A DNA stretch of 25,802 bases from Ruminococcaceae bacterium UBA1417 (GCA_002305575.1 DBPP01000039.1:22318-48119), one strand, 5' to 3'; numbered from the stretch's first letter, positions 5,725 to 14,111 are shown. Numbers and translations are program-made. The notes: generated from the letters alone by a model not told the origin.

Positions 5725-7326
5725 ATGAATACGGAAGGCGTATCAATTTTTGATTCTACGCTGCGGGATGGTGCGCAAGGCAAGGGCATTTCCTTTTCGG
5801 TGGAGGATAAACTGCAAATTGCCCGGATTTTGGATCGCCTCGGCGTGCGCTACATAGAAGCCGGAAATCCAGGCTCCAATCCGAAGGACCTGGCCTTCTT
5901 TGAGCGTGCGTCGCGCATGGAGTTCCGGCATGCCAGGCTGGTCTCTTTTGGCAGCACCTGCCGCAAAGGCTGTGCCCCGGAAACAGACAGAAACCTGCTG
6001 GCGATTCTGCAGAGTGGTACGGAGATGTGTGCGGTTTTCGGCAAGTGCTGGCGCTTTCATGTCGACCATGTTCTGGAGACGACGGAAGAGGAAAATCTGC
6101 GCATGATTCGCGAAAGTGTACGCTTCCTTGTGGCGCACGGACGCCGCGTGATCTTTGATGCCGAGCACTTTTTCGACGGCTTCCTGGACGATCGTGCTTT
6201 TGCGATGCGGGCGGTGCAGGCGGCCGTGGAGGGCGGCGCCGAAACCGTTTGCCTGTGCGATACCAACGGCGGGGTGTTTCCGGATGACGCGCGCCACATT
6301 GTCCAGTATGCCGTAGCGCACCTTCCCGTTCCGGTGGCCGTGCATTTCCACGACGATTGTGGCATGGCGGTTGCAAACAGCGTTCAATCTGTGTCCGCCG
6401 GTGCAAAGCAGGTGCAGGGTACGCTGCTCGGTTTCGGTGAGCGCTGCGGCAACGCGAATCTGGCGACCATCATAGCCAACCTGCAAATCAAACGCGGCAT
6501 CCCGTGTATCCCGCAGGAAAACATTGCGCTTTTGACGCGCTATGCCCATGAACTGGCGTCGGTCGCCAATGTGGAGGTACCATCCGGCGCGCCGTATATC
6601 GGCAGCCATGCGTTTGCCCACAAGGCGGGGATGCATGCGGACGGGGTCATCAAGGCGTCGCGCTCGTTTGAGCATGTGGATCCGTTTTTGGTCGGCAACA
6701 AGCGGCGCTTTCCAACCTCTGAGATCAGCGGACGCGCCGTGGTGTTTGCGCGCGTCAAGCAGATTTTGCCGGAGCTTGCGCTGCATTCTGAGGAAACCGA
6801 GCGCATTCTGGGGGAAATTAAACGCCTCGAAATGGACGGCTACCAGTTTGAGGGTGCCGACGCGAGCTTTGAACTGCTCGTACGCCGGCTGATGGGTTTG
6901 TATACGCCGTACTTCAAATTGGATTACTACAAAATTTATTCCGGCGCGGGTGTCGGCGAGGAAGCCGGCGCGAGCGCTATTGTCAAGGTGCGCGTGGGCG
7001 AGGAGATTCAACTTATGGCCGGCGAGGGAAACGGCCCGGTCAATGCGCTCGACATTGCACTGCGCAAGGCGCTCGGCCTGTTTTATCCGGTGCTCAACCG
7101 CGTCAAGTTGACCGACTATAAGGTGCGCGTGTTGGACGGTGGGAGCGCAACGGCCTCCCGCGTGCGCGTGCTGATCACCTCGACGGACGGCGTGAGTGCG
7201 TTCACGACGGTCGGTGTTTCCGGCGACGTTGTGGATGCGAGCTTTCAGGCGCTGCAGGATTCCGTCGAATACCTGCTTTTGAAAACCGGCGCGTGTCCGC
7301 ACAGTCCGGACTGCGCATCCGAATAG
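5725..7326 (+). CDS. cimA: Citramalate synthase (alpha-isopropylmalate synthase family)
   Basis: About 533 residues, the length of CimA enzymes, which condense pyruvate and acetyl-CoA to (R)-citramalate on the threonine-independent route to 2-oxobutyrate and isoleucine. The N-terminal TIM barrel has the FDSTLRDGAQ motif (R14, D15) and the metal-binding HFHDD (H207, H209); GFGERCGNAN follows near 235-245. The last 130 residues are a LeuA-type regulatory domain, so isoleucine feedback is likely. The family also contains isopropylmalate and homocitrate synthases; overall length and the N-terminal sequence favour citramalate. ATG 5725 is chosen, but GTG 5713 in the same frame is possible with AGAGG four bases upstream. 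murE follows after 63 bases without a terminator. Confidence 0.88.
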   Translation: MNTEGVSIFDSTLRDGAQGKGISFSVEDKLQIARILDRLGVRYIEAGNPGSNPKDLAFFERASRMEFRHARLVSFGSTCRKGCAPETDRNLLAILQSGTEMCAVFGKCWRFHVDHVLETTEEENLRMIRESVRFLVAHGRRVIFDAEHFFDGFLDDRAFAMRAVQAAVEGGAETVCLCDTNGGVFPDDARHIVQYAVAHLPVPVAVHFHDDCGMAVANSVQSVSAGAKQVQGTLLGFGERCGNANLATIIANLQIKRGIPCIPQENIALLTRYAHELASVANVEVPSGAPYIGSHAFAHKAGMHADGVIKASRSFEHVDPFLVGNKRRFPTSEISGRAVVFARVKQILPELALHSEETERILGEIKRLEMDGYQFEGADASFELLVRRLMGLYTPYFKLDYYKIYSGAGVGEEAGASAIVKVRVGEEIQLMAGEGNGPVNALDIALRKALGLFYPVLNRVKLTDYKVRVLDGGSATASRVRVLITSTDGVSAFTTVGVSGDVVDASFQALQDSVEYLLLKTGACPHSPDCASE

Positions 7327-7389
7327 AGCGGCGTGCGTCGGCCTGTTGGCCTCATGCGCGGTGCTTTCAGATTTAAGAAGGAGAGAACG

Positions 7390-8862
7390 ATGAAACTGAA
7401 ACAATTGCTGACTTCGATTTCGTATACAGCCGAGCAGGTGCCGGATCTGGACATCACCGACCTGGTGTACGATTCCAGAAAAGCGGTGCCGGGTTGCGCG
7501 TTTGTCTGCCTGCGCGGCGCGAGTGTGGACGGCCACCGCTACGCTGCCATGGCCGTGGAAAAGGGCGCGGTGGCAATCATTGCGGAGGAACCGGTGGCCG
7601 TGCATGTGCCGGTGATCCTGACGGAAAACACACGGCTTGCGCTCGCCCTGTTGAGCGCCGAGTTTTTCGGGCACCCGGCGAATGACCTGACCGTGATCGG
7701 CATTACAGGCACAAAGGGGAAGACGACGACCGCCTTTATGTTGCGGTCGATTCTGGAGGCCGCGGGCCGCAAAACCGGTGTGATCGGCACGATCGGCGTG
7801 TTGTATGGCGACCGGCTGATTCAGACAGACAATACCACGCCTGAAAGCTATATGGTGCAAAAGTATTTGCGCGAGATGGCGGATGCCGGTTGCGAAGCGT
7901 GTGTGATGGAGGTTTCGTCTATCGGCCTCAAGGATTACCGTGTTGCAGGCTTTACCTTTGCGCTCGGCCTGTTCACAAATTTCTCGGAAGATCATATCGG
8001 CGGCGTGGAGCACAAAGACATGGCGGAATATATGGCGTGCAAAAGCATGCTCTTCCGTATGTGCCGTACCGGCGTCATCAACATTGACGATCCGAACTGG
8101 GAGGGGATTGTGCGCGGGCACACTTGCACGCTTGTCACCTATGGTTACGGCGAAACGGCCGACTTCGTTGCGCACGGCGCTGAGCTGGTGACGACGCCGA
8201 ATTTTCTCGGCGTGCGGTTTTCGGTTTCGGGAAAGCGCAGTTTTACGGCCGATGTCGCGATTCCCGGCCGGTTTAATGTATACAACGCCTTGTGCGCCGT
8301 AGCGGCAGCCAGCCAGCTGGGCGTTTCGGATGCGGCGATGCAGGCCGGTTTGCGTACGGTGAAGGTAAAGGGACGTATGGAGCCGGTTGCCATGCCCGGT
8401 GATTTTACGCTTCTCATCGATTATGCGCACAATGCGGTCAGTATGGAAAGCATGTTGAAAACGCTGCGTGCATACCATCCGCGGCGGCTCATCTGCATGT
8501 TCGGTGCGGGCGGCAACCGCCCGAAGGTGCGCCGGTTCGAGATGGGGGAAGCGAGTGGAAAGCTTGCCGACCTTTCGGTGATTACGGCCGACAATTCCCG
8601 GTTTGAAAACGTTTGCGATATCATCGAGGACATCAAAACCGGCATGCGCAAGACGGATGGCGAATACATCACGATTCCGGATCGCCGGGAGGCAATCCGC
8701 TGGTGTATCGAGCACGCGCAGCCCGGTGATATTGTTGTGCTGGCGGGTAAGGGACACGAGGATTATCAGGAGATTCAAGGCGTGAAGCATCCGTTTGACG
8801 AGCGTGTCGTCATCCGGGAGATCCTCGCCGATTTGAAAGCAGAGGCGGGCGACGCGGAGTAA
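7390..8862 (+). CDS. murE: UDP-N-acetylmuramyl tripeptide synthetase MurE
   Basis: MurE adds the third amino acid to UDP-MurNAc-L-Ala-D-Glu in the cytoplasm during peptidoglycan synthesis. The 490-residue protein has the ATP-binding GTKGKTT at 107-113, a substrate-binding DNTTPES stretch and the lysine expected to be carbamylated (K218, in ACKSMLF). The third-residue selectivity motif reads DNSR (401-404), where meso-diaminopimelate enzymes normally have DNPR. The arginine that contacts diaminopimelate is kept, so that substrate remains the best guess. The frame is open to 7333, but ATG 7390 has AAGAAGGAGAG right upstream and starts the protein as in homologues. murF follows 36 bases downstream. 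Confidence 0.96.
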   Translation: MKLKQLLTSISYTAEQVPDLDITDLVYDSRKAVPGCAFVCLRGASVDGHRYAAMAVEKGAVAIIAEEPVAVHVPVILTENTRLALALLSAEFFGHPANDLTVIGITGTKGKTTTAFMLRSILEAAGRKTGVIGTIGVLYGDRLIQTDNTTPESYMVQKYLREMADAGCEACVMEVSSIGLKDYRVAGFTFALGLFTNFSEDHIGGVEHKDMAEYMACKSMLFRMCRTGVINIDDPNWEGIVRGHTCTLVTYGYGETADFVAHGAELVTTPNFLGVRFSVSGKRSFTADVAIPGRFNVYNALCAVAAASQLGVSDAAMQAGLRTVKVKGRMEPVAMPGDFTLLIDYAHNAVSMESMLKTLRAYHPRRLICMFGAGGNRPKVRRFEMGEASGKLADLSVITADNSRFENVCDIIEDIKTGMRKTDGEYITIPDRREAIRWCIEHAQPGDIVVLAGKGHEDYQEIQGVKHPFDERVVIREILADLKAEAGDAE

Positions 8863-8898
8863 TCCGTGCAGCTTTGCCGGTTCCGAAAGGACAGGGTG

Positions 8899-10251
8899 AT
8901 GGAAATGCATATGACGGTTGCGGAGATTGCCGCGCTTTGTGGCGGCCGGCTTTCGGGCGACGGCAGCGCGGTGGTGACTGCCTTCTACACGGATAGCCGT
9001 GAAACTGAGCCAGGAAAAATGTTTGTCCCGATTCGCGGGGAAAAGACGGATGCGCACCGTTTTATTCCGCAGGTTTTTGCGGCGGGGGCGGCGGCGACAT
9101 TTTCCGAAACGCTGCTTGAAGATCCGGCGGGTCCTGTCGTCTATGTGCAGGATTCCCGCGCAGCGCTGCAAAAGGTTGCAGAACACTATCGGGAGCGCTT
9201 TGCGATCCCGGTGATCGGCATCACGGGCAGTGTGGGCAAGACGACGACGAAGGAAATGGTGGCGCTTGCCGTTTCGGCTGGGCTGCGGACGATGAAAACA
9301 GCCGGCAACGCGAACAGCCAGATCGGGCTGCCGATGACTGTGCTGCGCATGGCGCCGGAGGATGAGGCCGCTGTCGTCGAAATGGGTGTCAGCATGCCGG
9401 GAGAGATGGCGCGCATTGCGCGCGTCGCAAAGCCGACGATCGCGGTGATGACCAATATCGGCGTGTCACACATCGAATTTATGAAGACGCGGGAAAACAT
9501 CCTCGCGGAGAAATTTCAGATTGCCGATTACCTGCCCGCAGGCGGCGCTGTATTCGTCAACGGCGACGACGATTTGCTCGGTGCGCTGAAAAGTACGCCG
9601 GAAAAGAAGATTGTGCGGTTCGGCCTCGGTGAAAATTGTGACTGGCGTGCGGTCGATCTGGATGCAGACGCGTATGGCACGCGCTTTACCTGTGTGCACG
9701 ACGGCCGAAAAATACCCGTATATGTGCCGGTGGCTGGGGAGCACAATGTGCGCAACGCCTTGGCTGCCCTTGCTGTGGCGGATGCTGTCGGTGTGCCGGA
9801 GGAAAAGGCTGTGCGTGCGATCGCGCAGTATACGCCACCGGCCATGCGCCAGCAGATTCGCGCAGTGGGCGGGATTACGTTGATCGATGACACATATAAT
9901 GCCAGCCCCGATTCGATGCGCGCCGCGCTGAAAATTCTTGCAGACCTCAAAGCGGCCGGAAAAAAATACGCTGTACTGGCCGATATGTTGGAACTTGGCG
10001 ACTACGCAGAGCAAGGGCACCGCGAAACCGGCGCGTTTGCCGCGCAGTGCGGTGTGGACTGTGTGGTCGGCGTCGGTCCGCTCGCCAAGTTTATTGTCGA
10101 GGGTTTCGGACCAGCCGGCATATGGTTTGCAACGAATGCGCAGGCCGTTGCGTTTTTGAAAGCAAGGCTGCACGATGGCGACGCCGTGCTCTGCAAGGGG
10201 TCGCGCAGCATGCACACGGATGAAATCATCCGCGCACTTTCCGGGGCGTGA
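8899..10251 (+). CDS. murF: UDP-MurNAc-tripeptide-D-alanyl-D-alanine ligase MurF
   Basis: MurF completes the cytoplasmic peptidoglycan precursor by attaching D-Ala-D-Ala to the UDP-MurNAc tripeptide with ATP. The 450-residue product has the usual three-domain Mur ligase form: an N-terminal UDP-binding domain with TDSRETEPGKMFVPIRG, the ATP loop GSVGKTT at 110-116 followed by the TAGNANSQIGLP stretch, and the C-terminal IDDTYNASPDSMRAAL motif typical of MurF. ATG 8899 has AAAGGA at 8886-8891; the frame is open to GTG 8866, but that codon has no ribosome binding site. The murE-murF order is as in dcw clusters, but mraY and murD are not adjacent here. Confidence 0.96.
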   Translation: MEMHMTVAEIAALCGGRLSGDGSAVVTAFYTDSRETEPGKMFVPIRGEKTDAHRFIPQVFAAGAAATFSETLLEDPAGPVVYVQDSRAALQKVAEHYRERFAIPVIGITGSVGKTTTKEMVALAVSAGLRTMKTAGNANSQIGLPMTVLRMAPEDEAAVVEMGVSMPGEMARIARVAKPTIAVMTNIGVSHIEFMKTRENILAEKFQIADYLPAGGAVFVNGDDDLLGALKSTPEKKIVRFGLGENCDWRAVDLDADAYGTRFTCVHDGRKIPVYVPVAGEHNVRNALAALAVADAVGVPEEKAVRAIAQYTPPAMRQQIRAVGGITLIDDTYNASPDSMRAALKILADLKAAGKKYAVLADMLELGDYAEQGHRETGAFAAQCGVDCVVGVGPLAKFIVEGFGPAGIWFATNAQAVAFLKARLHDGDAVLCKGSRSMHTDEIIRALSGA

Positions 10252-10286
10252 TTGGCATGGATGGACGAATGAAACAGGAGAGCGGT

Positions 10287-11228
10287 ATGTGCGATTTAGA
10301 AGAAATTAACCGACGACTTCAGGAAGCCCAGGCGCAGATGGCGCAGAAGAACCAATTGGAGGCGCGGCGGCGCAGTCTGCAAAAGCAGCTTGCACCGCTG
10401 GAAGAAAAAGAGCGTGCGCTGCGCAGCCGCCTCTATGCTGAACAGGCCGATGTCGACCGGCTGGAAGGGCGGAGCCTCGCCAATCTGTTCTATGCGGTCA
10501 CAGGTCAGATGGATGAAAAGCGAAAAGTGGAGGCGCGCGAAGCGTACGAAGCGGCGGTTCGTCATGATGCGGCTGTTCAGGAACTTGAGAGTGTGCAGGA
10601 AGACCTGCGCCGAACGGCGTCTGAGCTGCATGCGGTGTCGGGTTGTGAACGCCGTTATGCGGATGCGCTCGAACAGAAAAAGCAGCTGCTCTGCGCACAG
10701 GGCGGATCGGATGCAGAGCGGATCGGCCAACTCGAGGACGCGCTTGTAGATTGCGCAACGGCGCAGCGCGAGCTGGAGGAGGCCATACGAGCCGGACGCC
10801 AGGCGCAAAGCATTGTGCAGTCGATTCTGCAGAATCTGGACAGTGCGCAAAATTGGGGAACGTGGGACCTTGTCGGCGGCGGACTGGTTTCGGATATCGT
10901 CAAGCACAACCGGCTCGACAGCGCGCAGTCTCAGATCGAACAGCTGCAAGTGCAGCTGCGACGCTTTCAGACGGAGTTGGTGGACGTCAAGGTTTTCGCC
11001 GATATGCAGATGCGCACCGAGGGATTCCTGCGGTTTGCCGACTTCTTTTTCGATGATCTCGTTTCGGCGTGGATGGTGCTCGACCGTGTAGGCCGGTCGA
11101 AGGCACAGGTTGAGCAGGTGGAGCATCAAATCGCCGAAGCGCTGCATCGATTGCAGGCGATACTGGATGAGGCCGGGCGCACGGCGCTGCGGCTTGAGGG
11201 AGAATTGGATACAATTTTGCTTGCGTAA
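10287..11228 (+). CDS. Coiled-coil protein of unknown function
   Basis: About 313 residues, dominated by long charged helices rich in Glu, Gln, Arg and Ala with heptad-like spacing: roughly residues 2-55, 75-175 and 200-235, then a final helical segment around 270-313. The only non-coiled block is a conserved-looking NWGTWDLVGGGLVSDIVKH around 195-213, with aromatic and glycine residues. There is no signal peptide or membrane helix, so it is probably cytoplasmic. I know no function for it. ATG 10287 is chosen for AGGAG at 10276-10280; GTG 10248 would overlap the murF stop but lacks a ribosome binding site. Position behind murE-murF suggests co-transcription, not necessarily a cell-wall role. 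Confidence 0.8.
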   Translation: MCDLEEINRRLQEAQAQMAQKNQLEARRRSLQKQLAPLEEKERALRSRLYAEQADVDRLEGRSLANLFYAVTGQMDEKRKVEAREAYEAAVRHDAAVQELESVQEDLRRTASELHAVSGCERRYADALEQKKQLLCAQGGSDAERIGQLEDALVDCATAQRELEEAIRAGRQAQSIVQSILQNLDSAQNWGTWDLVGGGLVSDIVKHNRLDSAQSQIEQLQVQLRRFQTELVDVKVFADMQMRTEGFLRFADFFFDDLVSAWMVLDRVGRSKAQVEQVEHQIAEALHRLQAILDEAGRTALRLEGELDTILLA

Positions 11229-11260
11229 CGTGAGTAGAGAAAATCTTTTGGGAGGAAAAA

Positions 11261-12499
11261 ATGATTACAAGACTTTTGCGTCCGGAAGAAAGCTGGCGCT
11301 GGAACCAGGTGATGGCAGCGGCCTTCGAGTGGGGATACAATCTCGAGAAGGAGCAGGCGGAAGCCACGCGTGAGAAGACGGAGGAGGAAAAGCTGGAGCA
11401 GGCGCGCAACCGTTGTTTCGGCGCACTTTCCGATGATGATGCGATTTTATACGGTTGTGTCAACAGCCGGGCATACGATTGCCGCTTCGACGGCGGCGTG
11501 TACAAACTCGGCGGTGTGGGCGGCGTTTCGACGTTGCCGCCGTACCGGAGAAAGGGCGCAATTCGCGCGTGTATCACGGCGTCTTTGCGCGATATGTATG
11601 CGAACGGGTTTGCGTTTTCCTATCTTTTCCCGTTCAGCACGCAGTATTACCGGAAGTTTGGCTTTGAAACCGGCGCTGCGGCGCGTCAGTGGACGCTGCC
11701 GCTTTCGGCGCTCAGCCCAAAAGACGTTGGCGGCACGATCGAGCAGATTTTCCCGGGCGGCGATTTTTCTCCACTTTTGGAGGTCTACAACGCCTGCTTC
11801 GCGGATTGCAACCTCTCCGTCGTGCGCGACCGGTACGACACGGGTCTGGAAAAAGACAACCTCATGGAGCAGCTGCGCTACGTGTACGTGTGGCGCAATG
11901 CGGACGGGCAGGCGCGCGGCCTGATGATCGCGCATAAAAAGCAGGTCGATGGCCATACGGTGCTCGATTGCAACCACACGTTCGGCACACAGAATGAAAA
12001 TGGTTTTCTGTTCTGCGATGCCGAGGCGCTCATGGCGCTGCTGTTTTTCGCAAAGTCCGCTTTTTCATCGGATTACGAGCAGATCAGTTTCACGACACGC
12101 CGGGAAATCGACCTGGCTTCGCTCGTTGGCGAAAATAACAGTGCGGCGTGTCGGCTGTTCTGGAACGGGATGCTGCGCGTCGTGGATGTGCGCCGCGTAC
12201 TCGAAAACTGCCGCTGCAGGGGGAAGGGCAGTCTTCGGATTGCCGTGGAGGATCCGATTCTGCCCCAAAACTGCGGGACTTGGGCACTGACTTTTGCACC
12301 GGGAAAATCAAATCTCGTGGAAAAGTCAGCTGAGGCGCCCGACGTTTCGATGACGATCAACGCGTTTTCGGCGCTGATCTGCGGCGCGCGCGATACGCTG
12401 GATCTGGCGTGGATGCCGGAAGTTTCGGTACACAACGGGGCGGCGCCGTTTGAGGCGGTGTTTTATGCAAAGCCTTGCTTTATGATGGATCTTTTTTAA
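11261..12499 (+). CDS. Eis-like GNAT N-acetyltransferase
   Basis: A 412-residue protein with the layout of the Eis family: an N-terminal GNAT domain, a second GNAT-like domain and a C-terminal sterol-carrier-like (SCP2) domain. The acetyl-CoA loop reads VGGVSTLPPYRRKGAI (about 85-100). Y129/Y130 in QYYRKFGFE correspond to the general-acid tyrosine of Eis, and the chain ends in Phe (MMDLF), fitting the family's use of the C-terminal carboxylate as catalytic base. Mycobacterial Eis acetylates aminoglycosides at several amines; the substrate here is unknown. A GGGAGG site lies just before ATG 11261. It is the last gene of the cimA-mur transcript, ended by a terminator 10 bases downstream. Confidence 0.88.
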   Translation: MITRLLRPEESWRWNQVMAAAFEWGYNLEKEQAEATREKTEEEKLEQARNRCFGALSDDDAILYGCVNSRAYDCRFDGGVYKLGGVGGVSTLPPYRRKGAIRACITASLRDMYANGFAFSYLFPFSTQYYRKFGFETGAAARQWTLPLSALSPKDVGGTIEQIFPGGDFSPLLEVYNACFADCNLSVVRDRYDTGLEKDNLMEQLRYVYVWRNADGQARGLMIAHKKQVDGHTVLDCNHTFGTQNENGFLFCDAEALMALLFFAKSAFSSDYEQISFTTRREIDLASLVGENNSAACRLFWNGMLRVVDVRRVLENCRCRGKGSLRIAVEDPILPQNCGTWALTFAPGKSNLVEKSAEAPDVSMTINAFSALICGARDTLDLAWMPEVSVHNGAAPFEAVFYAKPCFMMDLF

Positions 12500-12508
12500 T
12501 TTCAAGCT

Positions 12509-12538
12509 CAAACGGCCGGTTCAAAACCGGCCGTTTTT
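12509..12538 (+). terminator. Rho-independent terminator between convergent genes
   Basis: AAACGGCCGGTT / AACCGGCCGTTT with a 3-base loop is followed by TTTTT on the + strand, ending the acetyltransferase transcript. On the - strand it has only TTTGAG behind it, so it may act weakly for spoVAD as well. Confidence 0.92.
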
Positions 12539-12550
12539 CTGCCCGGCGGC

Positions 12551-13552
12551 CTATTCCGCCTGTAGATGGATGAGGTGCGCGATGCCGGGGATGCTTTCAC
12601 CCTGCTGCGAAGAAGTGGTGGACATCAGCGCGCCGGTTGCCATGAACAGAATGTTTTTGAGTGTCCCGTGCTCCATGCGGTTCAGAATATGGCCGCACAA
12701 AACGCTGGCGGAGCAGCCGCATCCGGAGCCGCCCGCATGTACGTCCTGCATTTCGCGGTCATAGAGCATAAGGCCGCAGTCCTCGTGGTTTTTTATTTGC
12801 ACGCCGTTTTCCAACAGCAGCTTTTTCATCAGCGTAGAGCCCACCGCGCCGAGATCACCGGTGTAAATGTGGTCGTAGTCCGCCGGAGAGGTTGCCGTGT
12901 CCGTCAGAAAATCGAGCAGCGTTTGGGCCGCGGCCGGGGCCATGGCGGCGCCCATGTTGGCCACGTCGGTTACGCCGAAATCCTTGATGCGCCCGATGGT
13001 GACATGCCGCACGCGTACGCCACGCCCGTAGCCGAGCACGGCGCTGCCGGAAGCCGTTGCCGTCCATTGCGCGGTCGGCGTGCGCTGACAGCCGTATTCC
13101 AAAGGCGTTCGAAATTGTCGCTCCGCTGTGCAGAAATGCGAAGAGGTTACGGCGCAGGCATAGTTGGCGGCGCCGCTTTCCACGGCCATCGAAGCCATTG
13201 CGAGCGTCTGCGCCATGGTGGAGCAGGCACCGTACTGTCCGAGAAATGGAATATCCATTTCCCGCAGGCCGAAAGTGCTTGAAATACATTGGTTGAGAAG
13301 GTCGCCAGCGAAAATCATGCTGATGTTTTTCTTTTCCAGCCCGGCCTTCCGGATGGCAAGCGTCGCAGCTTCCGTTTGCAGCATGCTTTCCGCTTTTTCC
13401 CAGCTTTCTTGCGCGAGGTAGGCGTCGAGAAATGTCTGGTCGAAATCGCGGGCAAGCGGGCCTTCGGCCTCTTTTTTGCCGCCGACGGCCGCGTGACCGA
13501 GAATTGCCGGGCAGCGTTCAAAGAGAATTGTATATTGGCCGAGTCTTTTCAT
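12551..13552 (-). CDS. spoVAD: Stage V sporulation protein AD
   Basis: A 333-residue thiolase-fold protein of the SpoVA complex, which moves calcium-dipicolinate into the forespore and releases it in germination; SpoVAD binds dipicolinic acid. Family features include the KRLGQYT start, the FAGDLLNQCISSTFGLRE segment (near 79-96), GACSTMAQTLAMASMAVESG, and a C-terminal HAGGSGCGCSASVL. The start at 13552 has AAAGGA on the - strand (13566-13561) eight bases upstream; an ATG three codons earlier overlaps that site and is unlikely. spoVAC precedes it by 27 bases. The usual third gene, spoVAE, is missing downstream: the next gene is convergent and unrelated. Confidence 0.95.
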   Translation of the reverse strand: MKRLGQYTILFERCPAILGHAAVGGKKEAEGPLARDFDQTFLDAYLAQESWEKAESMLQTEAATLAIRKAGLEKKNISMIFAGDLLNQCISSTFGLREMDIPFLGQYGACSTMAQTLAMASMAVESGAANYACAVTSSHFCTAERQFRTPLEYGCQRTPTAQWTATASGSAVLGYGRGVRVRHVTIGRIKDFGVTDVANMGAAMAPAAAQTLLDFLTDTATSPADYDHIYTGDLGAVGSTLMKKLLLENGVQIKNHEDCGLMLYDREMQDVHAGGSGCGCSASVLCGHILNRMEHGTLKNILFMATGALMSTTSSQQGESIPGIAHLIHLQAE

Positions 13553-13579
13553 GCAAACCATCCTTTCTGGACACCTGTT

Positions 13580-14032
13580 TCAAATGCCAAACAGGCTGAG
13601 TACGTATATGGTGAGACCGTAAAACATGGAGGCGGAGAGCCCAAAAACAAGCACCGGACCGGACACAACAAACATTTTGGAACCAAGACCGGTGATGAAG
13701 CCCTCGCTTTTAAATTCCAGCGCGGGGGAAACCATAGAATTGGCGAATCCCGTGATGGGTACAAGTGTGCCGGCGCCAGCATATTTCGCGATATTGTCGT
13801 ATACGCCGAAGGCGGTCAGAAGCGCCGAAAGAAAGATCAGGGAAATGGAGACGAAGGTGCGGGCGTCCTGCAGTGTCAAGCCGAGCAACATGAAAAGATT
13901 GGCGAGGCCCTGCCCGAGTGCGCAGATGGAGCCGCCAAATAAAAAAGCGAAGAGACAGTCTTTCCATACAGGCGAGTGGGGGGAAGCGCGCCGCACCATG
14001 ACGTCGTATTCCTGCGCGGTTTTTGTTTTCAT
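13580..14032 (-). CDS. spoVAC: Stage V sporulation protein AC
   Basis: A 150-residue membrane protein of the SpoVA family, the size of Bacillus subtilis SpoVAC. After a hydrophilic N-terminus come about four to five helices, with the family's FGGSICALGQ, FLSALLTAFGVYDNIAKYAGAG and VPITGFANSM motifs, then SEGFITGLGSKMF. SpoVAC is a mechanosensitive channel-like component of dipicolinate transport in spores. The frame is open to 14125, but the start at 14032 has AAAGGA (14046-14041) eight bases upstream and matches homologues. SpoVAE is a related membrane protein, but the sequence here fits SpoVAC better. A candidate sigma-G promoter lies about 50 bases upstream. Confidence 0.94.
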   Translation of the reverse strand: MKTKTAQEYDVMVRRASPHSPVWKDCLFAFLFGGSICALGQGLANLFMLLGLTLQDARTFVSISLIFLSALLTAFGVYDNIAKYAGAGTLVPITGFANSMVSPALEFKSEGFITGLGSKMFVVSGPVLVFGLSASMFYGLTIYVLSLFGI

Positions 14033-14082
14033 TTTGGATGTCCTTTCCGCAGGACAGCGAGACCTGCTGTTTTGTCTTTTCC

Positions 14083-14111
14083 TAGTGTGGCCGAAAGTTT
14101 TGCATCCATGC
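14083..14111 (-). promoter_or_regulatory. Candidate forespore sigma-G promoter of spoVAC-spoVAD
   Basis: Read on the - strand, GCATG (14111-14107) and CACACTA (14089-14083) are 17 bases apart. The sigma-G consensus is roughly G-ATR with CATNNTA about 17-18 bases on, so this fits with one mismatch in the -10. spoVA operons are known sigma-G targets. Confidence 0.5.

Noticed and set aside
5700..5753. A 17-codon frame from GTG 5700 considered as a leader peptide gene
   Set aside because: It has a good upstream ribosome binding site but no run of branched-chain codons as expected of an attenuator peptide; kept only as an observation in the findings.
5743..9186. A 1147-codon open frame on the - strand opposite cimA, murE and murF
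   Set aside because: It is antisense to three well-identified genes, has low-complexity Arg/His-rich sequence and no recognisable domain. Long antisense frames are expected in GC-rich DNA with this codon bias.
12566..13282. A 238-codon open frame on the + strand opposite spoVAD
   Set aside because: spoVAD has full family support on the other strand; this frame is its shadow.
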